Assembly: GCF_036226465.1 (NCBI RefSeq)
Contig: NZ_CP108476.1
Coordinates: 5,332,001 to 5,396,000, forward strand
Reading direction: 5' to 3'
Origin: Kitasatospora sp. NBC_01250
Lineage (GTDB): Bacteria > Actinomycetota > Actinomycetes > Streptomycetales > Streptomycetaceae
Length of the DNA: 64,000 nucleotides
A model generated the notes under the pieces. That model did not search any database. It was not told where the DNA came from and was given only the letters and a program-made list of their open reading frames with translations. Made by a program: the position numbers and the translations under genes. Each line of letters starts with the position of its first letter. The first letter of the stretch is position 1. This document shows, piece by piece, positions 7,995 through 15,661 of the stretch.

Positions 7995-8588
7995 TCAGAG
8001 CCCGAGTCGGCGGGCGCGCAGCGCGGCCTGCTCCAGCAGTCGGTGGATGTCCGCCTGGCGGGTGCCGGGGCGGTCGTTGTACGCGTCGGGCGAGCTGACG
8101 GGCCGTCCGGTGGCGTGCAGCACCTCCATCACCTGCCAGCGTGCCGTCCGCACCGTGCTGACGGTGCCGTAGCCGTGGCCCAGCACGGCGGCCTGGGCGC
8201 CGAGCAGGCAGACCCGGCCGGCCGCGTCCCACATCGCGCCCTGCAGCCAGCCGTGCTGGGTGAGGTAGCGGGAGGTCAGCCGCAGGTGCTCGGCGGCGCT
8301 GAGCGGGACGGGCCGCGCCGCACGGTGCGCCAGCCGGTCGAGCAGGGTGCGGCGGGGGAGCGGGTGCTCGGCGTTCCAGGGCTGCAGCACGCGGCCGTAC
8401 GGGCAGACGTACGGCGCGAGTGTCCGGGCCGGGAGCGGCAGCGAGGCGAGGTAGGCCTCGATCTCGGCGACCAGCCCGGAGCCGTCGGCCGCCAGGAGCA
8501 GGGGGCGGCCCGGTGCGGGCCAGGCCGGTCCGCTCTCGTCCGGTGCGGCCTTGTTCGGTGCGGGCCGGGTCGGCAGGGCTGGGCGCAT
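7995..8588 (-). CDS. Conserved actinobacterial protein, probably DUF6197 family
   Basis: This is a 197-residue soluble protein with no signal or membrane segment. The C-terminal half (about 95-190) carries LTSRYLTQHGWLQGAMWD, VCLLGAQAAVLGHGYG and AYNDRPGTRQADIHRLLEQA, a pattern I associate with the DUF6197 family, whose function is unknown. The N-terminal third is Pro/Ala-rich. GAGGAG lies seven bases before the ATG. It sits between a phosphotransferase gene and the lipoprotein gene, all on the same strand, with gaps of over 100 bases, so an operon is not assured. The family name is from memory of the motif and should be tested by profile search. Confidence 0.7.
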   Translation of the reverse strand: MRPALPTRPAPNKAAPDESGPAWPAPGRPLLLAADGSGLVAEIEAYLASLPLPARTLAPYVCPYGRVLQPWNAEHPLPRRTLLDRLAHRAARPVPLSAAEHLRLTSRYLTQHGWLQGAMWDAAGRVCLLGAQAAVLGHGYGTVSTVRTARWQVMEVLHATGRPVSSPDAYNDRPGTRQADIHRLLEQAALRARRLGL

Positions 8589-8648
8589 GGCGGGCTCCTC
8601 TGTCCGGATTGTGCTGTTTGGTCCTCCTTTCCATGGAAACCGGACGGG

Positions 8649-8683
8649 CGCCCTCCGGCGCGCAGCGGCGGCGCCGGAGGGCG
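8649..8683 (-). terminator. Hairpin after the phosphotransferase gene
   Basis: 13-bp perfect arms (8649-8661, CGCCCTCCGGCGC; 8671-8683) surround a nine-base loop, 78 bases beyond the phosphotransferase stop in its reading direction. There is no T tract, as is common in streptomycetes. Confidence 0.55.
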
Positions 8684-8760
8684 TGTCGACGGTGTGTCGG
8701 CGGGCTCGGCCGTGCGGGCAGGGCTGTCGGGGTTTGTCGGGGCTGTCGGGACTGCGGGCG

Positions 8761-9954
8761 CTACCGCGTCAGCGTCTCGAAGGAGTCGAGCGCGGCGCGC
8801 AGTTGGGCGGCCGGATCGCCCGCGTGGTAGCGCTCCTCGCTCGGCTCGATCCTGTCCAGGAACTCCTGGAACCGCACCGCGTAGGCGAGCAGGGCCAGCG
8901 GCTCGGCCAGCCGTAGCGCCGTCACCGGGTCGCTGCCGGGGACCAGGGCCCGCCAGCTCGCGGCCCAGGCCCCGGCCGCCTGCGCCCAGCGCTGCGGGGA
9001 GGTGAAGCCCTTGGGGCGCAGGCCGTCGATCGCCGGGTGGCCGTAGTGACTGTCGGCGAAGTCCACCAGCACCGTGCCCCGACCGGCCGAGCGCCAGTTG
9101 CCGGGGTGGAAGTCCCCGTGCAGCACGGTGTTCGGCAGCCCGCAGGCGGCCAGCTGCTCGATAAGCCGGGGCAGCCGGTCGGCCATCAGGCGGGCCCGCA
9201 CCAGCTCCGCGGCCGTCAGCTCGGCGCCCGCCGGGCCCTCCAGCAGCGGTCCGAGGGCCGCGGCCAGCCGCTGCGGCGAGCGGTCCGGCAGCCCGGCGGG
9301 CGCGCCGTCCGGGTGGCGGGCGGCGAGTGCTGCCTGGGCCCGGGCCAGCCGCGGCACGGTGGCCGCGACGACCTCGCCGGACGGGTCCCAGCAGTCCTCG
9401 CCCGGCACGTGGTCGAGCAGCAGCAGGCGCCGGTCCGGATCGGCGGCCAGCACGGTCGGCGCGAAGCCCGGCTCCACCGCGTCGAACAGGTCGATCACCG
9501 CGGCCTCGTCGACCGAGAAGCCGCGCCCGGTCTTCAGCCAGGCAGGTCCGGCCGCGGTGGGCAGCCGGAACAGCCCGGCCAGGTTCCAGGTCTTCACCTG
9601 TTCGACCGGCCCGGTCACCGGCCGCCCGGCCGCGGCCAGCGCCCGCTCGGCCCAGGCCAGGGCGGCCCGGACGCCGGTGGCGGTCGCGTAGCGGGCGCGG
9701 CGCGGGTGCGGCTGCGCGAGCAGTGCCGACTCCTGCGGGGTGGCGGGCCGGTCCGCCCCGCGCACCGGCTCGCGCAGCGCCTCGGCGTGGTAGCGCACCA
9801 GTCCGCCCAGGCCATCGGCACCGCCCTCGACGTCCAGCAGGCGCAGCACCACCACCGGCACGCCGAGCGTCGCCGTCAGCCGGGCGGCCACCGGCTCCAC
9901 GTCGTGCCAGCGGGGCCGGGGGACCGGGAACGGCCCCACCACCCCCAACTCCAT
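8761..9954 (-). CDS. Aminoglycoside phosphotransferase (APH)-fold kinase-like protein
   Basis: This is a protein of about 397 residues with the APH/choline-kinase catalytic signature LHGDFHPGNW (catalytic Asp and metal Asn) followed about 20 residues later by LVDFADSHYGHPAIDG (metal-binding Asp). The N-terminal 100 residues carry a beta-rich region found in uncharacterised actinobacterial members. Members phosphorylate small molecules or proteins; the substrate here is unknown and resistance should not be assumed. Start choice is uncertain: ATG at 9954 is used, with GTG at 9981 possible; neither has a good ribosome site. The gene is divergent from an ABC exporter pair whose first start is about 110 bases away. 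Confidence 0.82.
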   Translation of the reverse strand: MELGVVGPFPVPRPRWHDVEPVAARLTATLGVPVVVLRLLDVEGGADGLGGLVRYHAEALREPVRGADRPATPQESALLAQPHPRRARYATATGVRAALAWAERALAAAGRPVTGPVEQVKTWNLAGLFRLPTAAGPAWLKTGRGFSVDEAAVIDLFDAVEPGFAPTVLAADPDRRLLLLDHVPGEDCWDPSGEVVAATVPRLARAQAALAARHPDGAPAGLPDRSPQRLAAALGPLLEGPAGAELTAAELVRARLMADRLPRLIEQLAACGLPNTVLHGDFHPGNWRSAGRGTVLVDFADSHYGHPAIDGLRPKGFTSPQRWAQAAGAWAASWRALVPGSDPVTALRLAEPLALLAYAVRFQEFLDRIEPSEERYHAGDPAAQLRAALDSFETLTR

Positions 9955-10062
9955 TTCGCCGCAGGACAGCAGGACACTCACCGTACGATCGGAAGCACTG
10001 TTCACCGGGGGAGTCTGCGGGGCGCCGAGCGCCCGCCGCGACCCATTTTGCGGGAGGACCGG

Positions 10063-10944
10063 ATGGATCGGTTGCGGCTGGCGGGGGCGGCCAAGCGGTA
10101 CGGGCGCGCGGGGCCCTGGGTGCTGCACGGGGTCGATCTCACGCTCGGGGCCGGTGCCCTGGCGCGGATCGAGGGGGCGAACGGCAGCGGCAAGTCCACG
10201 CTGCTCAAGCTGGTCGCCGGGGTCGAGCCGCCGAGCCGGGGCCGGGTCGAGGTCGGCGGGCGCCGGGCCTACGTCCCGGAGCGCTTCCCGCCGGCGCTGC
10301 CCTTCGACCCGGCCACCTATCTGCGCCGGCTCGGCCGGATCCACGGACTGAGCGCGGCGCGGGCGGCCGAGCGCGCGGAGTTCTGGCTGGACCGCTTCGG
10401 CATCGCCGACCGGGCCGGCACCCCGCTGAGCCGGCTCTCCAAGGGCACCTGTCAGAAGGTCGCGATCGCCCAGGCGCTGCTCGCCGAGGCCGACGTGCTG
10501 CTGCTCGACGAGGCCTGGACCGGGCTCGACCAGGCGGCCCGGGGCACCCTGGACGAGGCGGCGGTGGAGCGGGCCGCGGCCGGGGGCGCGGTGCTCTTCG
10601 TGGACCACGACCCGGCCCGGCTGGCGGGACGGGTGACCGAGGCCCACCGGGTCGAGCAGGGCGTGCTGACGCCGGTTCGGCTGCCCGCCCTCCAGGCACC
10701 GCGGCAGCTGGTGTCCATCCGGGTGGCGGTGGCCGAGCTGCCCGATCGGCTGCCCGGCGCGCCCAGCTGGGAGCGCGAGCCGGACGGCACCGTGCTGTTG
10801 CGGGTCGGCGCCGGCCAGTCGGACGCGCTGCTGCGCCGGTTGCTGACCGGGTCGGCCCCGGTGCGGGTGCTCGACGTGCGCACGGCGGCCGAGACACCCG
10901 GGACCGAAGCGCCCGGGGCCGAAGCACGGGAGGAGGTCCGGTGA
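10063..10944 (+). CDS. ABC exporter ATP-binding protein
   Basis: This is a 293-residue ATPase. Walker A is EGANGSGKST (about 37-46), the signature is LSRLSKGTCQKVAIAQ with an unusual SKGT core, Walker B is ADVLLLDEAW, and the H-loop is LFVDHD. The C-terminal 80 residues are an extra domain seen in ABC-2 exporter ATPases. GGGAGG lies before ATG 10063. The stop overlaps the GTG of the permease gene (GTGA), so both subunits are made together. The cargo is unknown. The Q-loop region after YLRRLGRIHGLSA fits NatA-like subunits. Confidence 0.88.
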   Translation: MDRLRLAGAAKRYGRAGPWVLHGVDLTLGAGALARIEGANGSGKSTLLKLVAGVEPPSRGRVEVGGRRAYVPERFPPALPFDPATYLRRLGRIHGLSAARAAERAEFWLDRFGIADRAGTPLSRLSKGTCQKVAIAQALLAEADVLLLDEAWTGLDQAARGTLDEAAVERAAAGGAVLFVDHDPARLAGRVTEAHRVEQGVLTPVRLPALQAPRQLVSIRVAVAELPDRLPGAPSWEREPDGTVLLRVGAGQSDALLRRLLTGSAPVRVLDVRTAAETPGTEAPGAEAREEVR

Positions 10945-11612
10945 TCGCGCTGCTCCGCTATCAGTTCGAGCTGTTGGTCCGCTCCCAGCGCTGGCTGCCG
11001 CCGTTCCTCGGCTTCGCGCTGGTCCTGGGCATGGGGGTGGCGGGCGATCAGCCCATGATGGACTGCCACGCCTACGCGGCGGCGCTGCTGATCCCGGTCA
11101 CCGCCTGGTACATGCGCTGCGCGCTGACCGCCGACCCGCCGGCCGCGCGGGCCTGCCTGGTGGCGCCCGCCGGTCCGGCGCGCGTCTACCTGGCCTCGCT
11201 GGGCGCTGCGCTGGGCGCGGGACTGCTGCTGGCGCTGCTGGAGGTGGGCGTCATCTGGCTGGTCTGCGGGCGCACCACGATCCGGCCCGGCTTCGAGGTG
11301 TCCTGGCCGCACGCGGCGGCGGCCGGCCTGCTCGCGGCCGTCTGCGGGGTGCTGGTCGGCGCGGTGGTCGGCGCGTTGAGCCACCGCCCGGTGCTGCTAC
11401 GCGGCTCCTACGGGATCCTGGCGGTGCTCGGCCTCACGGTGCCGGCCTGGGTGCTGCCGGTGTCGCCCGCCAACCAGGCCGTGCGGGCGCTGATGACCGG
11501 CTCGCAGCGGGCGCACGTGTGCTACCCGCTGCTCGCCCCGGCACTCGCCGCCTTGCTGCTGCTGGCCGTGGCCGCCGGCGCGGCCGTGCTGGCCGGGCGG
11601 CGCACCGAGTAG
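10941..11612 (+). CDS. ABC exporter membrane subunit
   Basis: This is a 223-residue protein of about six hydrophobic segments, starting LLRYQFELLVRSQRWLPPFLGF and ending in AALLLLAVAAGAAVLAGRR. It resembles the short ABC-2 permeases that pair with a single ATPase. The GTG start is coupled to the ATPase stop by GTGA. A strong terminator lies 20 bases after its stop, so the two genes form a complete transcription unit. No substrate can be assigned; the neighbouring phosphotransferase is on the opposite strand and may be unrelated. Confidence 0.82.
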   Translation: MIALLRYQFELLVRSQRWLPPFLGFALVLGMGVAGDQPMMDCHAYAAALLIPVTAWYMRCALTADPPAARACLVAPAGPARVYLASLGAALGAGLLLALLEVGVIWLVCGRTTIRPGFEVSWPHAAAAGLLAAVCGVLVGAVVGALSHRPVLLRGSYGILAVLGLTVPAWVLPVSPANQAVRALMTGSQRAHVCYPLLAPALAALLLLAVAAGAAVLAGRRTE

Positions 11613-11631
11613 CCGCGCCGCCACGAGGGAC

Positions 11632-11666
11632 CGAAGGGCCGCCGATCACCGATCGGCGGCCCTTCG
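11632..11666 (+). terminator. Terminator of the ABC exporter operon
   Basis: A perfect 16-bp stem (11632-11647 with 11651-11666) closes a three-base loop ACC, 19 bases after the permease stop. It separates this operon from the MFS promoter just downstream. Confidence 0.8.
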
Positions 11667-11688
11667 TCGTACCCGGACCGTCCATTGA

Positions 11689-11743
11689 TTGACAGTCTGG
11701 ATCCGGATCACTAGTTTCGTCAATCATCGGAATCTAGATGATT
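11689..11743 (+). promoter_or_regulatory. MFS pump promoter with overlapping palindromic operator
   Basis: TTGACA (11689-11694) is spaced 17 bases from TAGTTT (11712-11717), a near-consensus housekeeping promoter. The expected start point falls at the left arm of a 22-bp palindrome, AATCATC-(8)-GATGATT (11722-11743). A second inverted repeat, TGATTGAC (11686-11693) and GTCAATCA (11719-11726), brackets the promoter. A repressor bound there would block transcription, and the MarR protein encoded just after the pump is the obvious candidate. Confidence 0.7.
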
Positions 11744-11768
11744 TGTTTTCCTATCACTGGGGGTTACG

Positions 11769-13361
11769 ATGTCCGTCGCACCGACCGTCACCGAGGCGGA
11801 TGCCGCCTCCGCCGCACCACCGGTCAGGTCCCCCGGCCGCTGGTGGACGCTCGGCATCGTCTCGATCGCCACGTTCATGCTGATGCTCGACCTGACCGTG
11901 GTGAACGTGGCGCTGCCCGACCTGCGCACCGCGCTGCACGCCGACTTCTCCGCGCTGCAGTGGGTGCTCGACGCCTACGCGCTGACCCTGGCCGCCTTCC
12001 TGCTCACCGGCGGTTCGCTGGCCGACCGGCTGGGGCGCAAGCGGGTGTACGGGGTCGGCTTCGTCGTCTTCACCGCGGCCTCGCTGGCCTGCGGGGCGGC
12101 GCCGGACATCCTGGCGCTCAACCTGGCCCGCGGCGTGCAGGGAGTGGGTGCGGCGGTGCTCTTCGCGGTCGGTCCGGCGCTGATCGGACAGGAGTTCCGC
12201 GGCAAGGACCGGGCGCTGGCGTTCGGCGTCTTCGGCGGGGTCTCCGGCCTCGCGATCGCCTTCGGCCCGCTGATCGGCGGCGCGCTCACCGACGGGATCG
12301 GCTGGCGCTGGATCTTCCTGGTGAACGTGCCGATCGGCCTGGTCGCGATGGTGCTCGGCGCGCTGCGGATCACCGAGTCGCGCGACCCGGCCGCGCACCG
12401 GGTGGACTGGGGCGGTCTGGTGGTCTTCTCGGCCGCGCTCGCCCTGCTGGTGCTGGGCTTCCTGCGCGGCGAGGCCGAGGGCTGGACCAGCGCGCCGATC
12501 ATCGGCATGTTCGGCGGCGCGGCACTGCTGCTGGCCGTGTTCGTGCTGATCGAGCGCCGGCTCGGCGCGGCGGCCATGCTCGACCTAGGCCTGTTCCGCA
12601 ACGTCACCTTCAACGGCATCTCGGTGGCCACCCTGCTGGCGAACGCGGCCGGCATGTCGGCGATCTTCCTGGAGGTGTCGTACATGCAGAACGTGCTCGG
12701 CTACTCGCCGCTCGCCACCGGGCTGCGCTTCCTGCCGCTGACCCTGACGCTCTTCGTCGCCGCCGCGGTCACCGGCAGCCTGACCGCCTCGGTCGCGCCG
12801 CGGCTGCTGGTCGGCTCCGCGGTCACCCTGATGTCGGCCGGCCTCTTCCTGGTGACCCTGGTCAAGCCGGGCAGCAGCTGGCTCGCGCTGCTGCCGGCCA
12901 TGCTGCTCACCGGTCTGGGGATGGGCATGTTCAACCCGCCGCGCTCCTCGCTGGCGATCGGAGTGGCCGAGCCGGCCAAGGCGGGCATGGCGGCCGGGAT
13001 CGGCGAAACCTTTCAGCAGGTGGGGATCGCGATCGGGATCGCCGGCTTCGGCGCGCTCTTCCAGCACCGGGTGGCCGACTCCTTCGCCCACTCCGCGGCC
13101 GGGGCCGCGCTCGGGCCGCAGGGCGGCGCGGCGGGTCAGGCGGTGGCCGCCGGGGCGGGCCGCACCCTGGCCGCCTCGGTGCCGGGGCCGCTGCGGGCGG
13201 GGGTCCAGACGGCGGCGCGCGAGGCCTTCGTGCACGGGCTGACCGACGTGCTGATCGGCTGCGGTGCGGTGGCGGCGGTCGGTGCGGTGGCCGGCTTCCT
13301 CTTCATCCGCGGCCGCGACCTGCACGAGAGCGCGCTGGCCGGCGCCGAGCTGGGCCACTGA
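11769..13361 (+). CDS. DHA2-family MFS drug efflux transporter (EmrB/QacA type)
   Basis: This is a 530-residue membrane protein with about 14 hydrophobic segments. Motif C-like and DHA2 marks are visible: FMLMLDLTVVNVALPDL (motif D1, TM1), LLTGGSLADRLGRKRVY (motif A), ARGVQGVGAA (motif B) and GGALTDGIGWRWIFLVNVPIG (motif C region). Such pumps export lipophilic drugs or the cell's own antibiotics by proton antiport. The promoter carries a tight palindrome, and a MarR regulator gene follows on the same strand after 180 bases, so inducible efflux is likely. The substrate is not predictable. Confidence 0.93.
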   Translation: MSVAPTVTEADAASAAPPVRSPGRWWTLGIVSIATFMLMLDLTVVNVALPDLRTALHADFSALQWVLDAYALTLAAFLLTGGSLADRLGRKRVYGVGFVVFTAASLACGAAPDILALNLARGVQGVGAAVLFAVGPALIGQEFRGKDRALAFGVFGGVSGLAIAFGPLIGGALTDGIGWRWIFLVNVPIGLVAMVLGALRITESRDPAAHRVDWGGLVVFSAALALLVLGFLRGEAEGWTSAPIIGMFGGAALLLAVFVLIERRLGAAAMLDLGLFRNVTFNGISVATLLANAAGMSAIFLEVSYMQNVLGYSPLATGLRFLPLTLTLFVAAAVTGSLTASVAPRLLVGSAVTLMSAGLFLVTLVKPGSSWLALLPAMLLTGLGMGMFNPPRSSLAIGVAEPAKAGMAAGIGETFQQVGIAIGIAGFGALFQHRVADSFAHSAAGAALGPQGGAAGQAVAAGAGRTLAASVPGPLRAGVQTAAREAFVHGLTDVLIGCGAVAAVGAVAGFLFIRGRDLHESALAGAELGH

Positions 13362-13453
13362 GGCTCGCCGGCGGAGCGCCGGGCATGCCGCGATTCATTG
13401 ATGGTCGAAAGGGCCGATGATAGATTCTTGGCAGGATTCGGGAAATCCACGAA

Positions 13454-13477
13454 TCCAAGAGTCCAAGAGTCCAAGAG
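13454..13477. repeat. Three tandem copies of an 8-base unit upstream of the MarR gene
   Basis: The unit TCCAAGAG occurs three times without gaps at 13454-13477, about 65 bases before the chosen MarR start, in an otherwise AT-richer stretch. It could be a regulator array or simple slippage. No protein is known to bind it. Confidence 0.7.
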
Positions 13478-13541
13478 TTCATGGGACCGCGGCACGACCT
13501 GGCCTGGAGCCCCGGACTCCCGATGGATGGGAGATCCCCCG

Positions 13542-14054
13542 ATGCCCCGCACCCAGCCGGCGCCCCAGCGCCCCGCCGCCACCGCGGCGAGCGCCCCCGC
13601 CACGCTGCGCCACGACTTCCCGCTCGCCGATCACACCGGCATCCTGCTGCACAAGGCCGGGCTGCTGATCGAGCAGGAGGTCGACGCGGCGCTCGGCGCG
13701 GCCGGGTTCAAGCTCCGCAACTTCCTGGTGCTGGCCGCGCTCTCCGGCGAGGCCGAGCTCTCCCAGCAGGACCTCAGCCAGGTGATCAACCTGGACCCGA
13801 CCACGGTGGTCGCCCTGATCGACGACTTGGAGAAGGCCGGGCACGTCGAGCGCCGGCGCAACCCGGCCGACCGGCGCCGCTACATCCTCGGCATCACCGA
13901 GGCCGGCCGCGCGGCGCTGGCCGAGACCCAGCAGGTGGCCGAGGAGGCCGAGCTCGCCTTCTTCGCCCGGCTGTCGGCGGGTGGGCGCGAACAACTGCAC
14001 GAGATGCTCTCGGTGCTGCTGGTCGACCGGTGGCCCAACTCGGTCTGCATCTGA
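13542..14054 (+). CDS. MarR-family transcriptional regulator
   Basis: This is a 170-residue winged-helix protein. The DNA-binding domain spans about 45-125 with FLVLAALSGEAELSQQDLSQVINLDPTTVVALIDDLEKAG (recognition helix) and wing VERRRNPADRRRYILGIT. Helices at both ends would form the dimer. ATG 13542 is chosen because GGGAG lies eight bases upstream; ATG 13527 and longer frames are less likely. Placed directly downstream of the DHA2 pump, it probably represses the pump through the palindrome at 11722-11743, as for many MarR/MFS pairs. The inducing ligand is unknown. Confidence 0.9.
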   Translation: MPRTQPAPQRPAATAASAPATLRHDFPLADHTGILLHKAGLLIEQEVDAALGAAGFKLRNFLVLAALSGEAELSQQDLSQVINLDPTTVVALIDDLEKAGHVERRRNPADRRRYILGITEAGRAALAETQQVAEEAELAFFARLSAGGREQLHEMLSVLLVDRWPNSVCI

Positions 14055-14079
14055 CCCGGCGGCGGCCGGCCGATCCCAG

Positions 14080-14111
14080 CGGCGGCGAGCGGAACACTCC
14101 GCTCGCCGCCG
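14080..14111 (+). terminator. Terminator after the MarR gene
   Basis: A perfect 14-bp stem (14080-14093 with 14098-14111; core GGCGGCGAGCGGA) surrounds loop ACAC, 26 bases past the stop codon. Confidence 0.75.
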
Positions 14112-14260
14112 TTCTCATGCATGCGGCCGAGCCCGCCGGGGCATCGGACTGAACAGGGTGGATCAGACGACTGACGTAAAGTCAACATAAAATAGGACAT
14201 TAGGTTACAATCGCCCGCAGAACTCCCTGACGTCGCGCCAGACAGGAGCAGCGGTCGCCC

Positions 14261-15661
14261 ATGGCCACATCCGCCGTCACCGCCGCGCGCGGCGAGCCGT
14301 CCGGGCCGCGTCCCAGAACCGGCCGCAACGTCGAACTCGTCCTGGTGCTGGCCGCGGTGGCGATCGCGGTGTTCGGGTACATCGAGGTCGGGCTCAACAT
14401 CGACGGCACGGTTCCCAAGGACGCGGCCGAGTACGGCGCGGCGCTCGGCGTGCTCGCGCTGCTCGCGCACGGGGTGATCCGCTGGAAGGCCAGGTACGCC
14501 GACCCGCTGCCGCTGCCGATCGCGGTGCTGCTCAACGGGATCGGACTGGTCGTCATCTACCGGCTGGACCGCACCACCCCGCACAGTTCGGCGGCGCCCA
14601 CCCAACTGCTCTGGTCCACCCTCGGGGTGGGGCTGTGCATCGCGGTGATCCTGCTGCTGCGCGACCACCGCCTGCTGCAGCGCTACGCCTACAGCGGGGC
14701 GCTGGTGGCCCTGGTGCTGCTGGTGGTGCCGATCTTCTTCCCGGCCGTGTACGGCTCGCGGATCTGGATCACCGTCGGCCCCTTCTCGATCCAGCCGGGC
14801 GAGTTCGCCAAGATCCTGCTGGTGATCTTCTTCGCCGCGTACCTGGCCGCGCACCGCGACGCGCTGGCGCTGACCGGGCGGCGGATCTGGCCCAGCAGGA
14901 ATCAGAACTGGACGTTGCCACCGGGGCGGGTGCTCGGCCCGGTGCTGCTGGTCTGGGCGGCGTTCATCGGCGTGCTGGTCGTGGAGACCGACCTCGGCAT
15001 GTCGCTGCTCTACTTCGGGATCTTCGTGGTGATGCTCTACGTGGCCACCGCCCGGATCAGCTGGATCGCGATCGGCCTGGTGCTGGCCGCGGCCGGCGTG
15101 GTGGTGGTCGGCTGGCTGTCGCCGCACGTGCACTCCCGGGTCGACCAGTGGCTGCACCCGCTCGCCTCGGTGGCGGCCGGGCAGGGCGCCAACCAGATCG
15201 CGCAGTCGCTCTTCGCCTTCGCCTGGGGCGGGCTGCTGGGGGCCGGGCTCGGGCTCGGCCACTCGGCGCTGATCGGGTTCGCCGCCAAGTCCGACTTCAT
15301 CTTCGCCACCATCGGCGAGGAGCTCGGCCTGGTCGGCCTGGTGGCGGTGCTGCTCCTCTATCTCCTGCTGATCTCGCGCGGCTTCCGGATCGGGATCGCG
15401 CTGCGCGACCCGTTCGGCCGGCTGCTGGCGATCGGGCTGGCCGCCGCGGTCGGACTGCAGGTCTTCGTGGTGGCCGGCGGGGTGCTCGCGCTGATCCCGC
15501 TGACCGGGGCCACGCTGCCGTTCATCGCCCAGGGCGGCTCCTCGGTGGTGACCAACTGGATCATCGTGGCGCTGCTGGTCCGGATGAGCGACCTCGCGCG
15601 CCGTCCCGCCCCGCCCGGGTCCGCCCGTGCGCAGTCCGAACCACCGGAGGTGGCCCGCTGA
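14261..15661 (+). CDS. SEDS-family peptidoglycan glycosyltransferase (FtsW/RodA-like)
   Basis: This is a 466-residue polytopic membrane protein of the SEDS family, which polymerises lipid II. About ten to twelve segments are visible, with SEDS motifs GSRIWITVGPFSIQPGEFAKI (about 166-186), ETDLGMSLLYFG (Asp of the catalytic cavity) and GGSSVVTNWIIVALL near the end. The AT-rich gap before it contains TAAAAT and TACAAT -10 candidates. Its stop (TGA 15659-15661) overlaps the ATG of a class B PBP, the usual partner. It is distinct from the division-cluster ftsW, and such pairs in streptomycetes act in growth or sporulation wall synthesis. Confidence 0.92.
   Translation: MATSAVTAARGEPSGPRPRTGRNVELVLVLAAVAIAVFGYIEVGLNIDGTVPKDAAEYGAALGVLALLAHGVIRWKARYADPLPLPIAVLLNGIGLVVIYRLDRTTPHSSAAPTQLLWSTLGVGLCIAVILLLRDHRLLQRYAYSGALVALVLLVVPIFFPAVYGSRIWITVGPFSIQPGEFAKILLVIFFAAYLAAHRDALALTGRRIWPSRNQNWTLPPGRVLGPVLLVWAAFIGVLVVETDLGMSLLYFGIFVVMLYVATARISWIAIGLVLAAAGVVVVGWLSPHVHSRVDQWLHPLASVAAGQGANQIAQSLFAFAWGGLLGAGLGLGHSALIGFAAKSDFIFATIGEELGLVGLVAVLLLYLLLISRGFRIGIALRDPFGRLLAIGLAAAVGLQVFVVAGGVLALIPLTGATLPFIAQGGSSVVTNWIIVALLVRMSDLARRPAPPGSARAQSEPPEVAR

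Noticed and set aside
8761..9954. Phosphotransferase as an antibiotic resistance gene
   Set aside because: The APH fold is shared by many kinases of metabolism; nothing in the sequence or neighbourhood specifies an aminoglycoside substrate.
13454..13477. Short tandem repeat as a CRISPR seed
   Set aside because: Units are eight bases with no spacers and no cas genes in the window.
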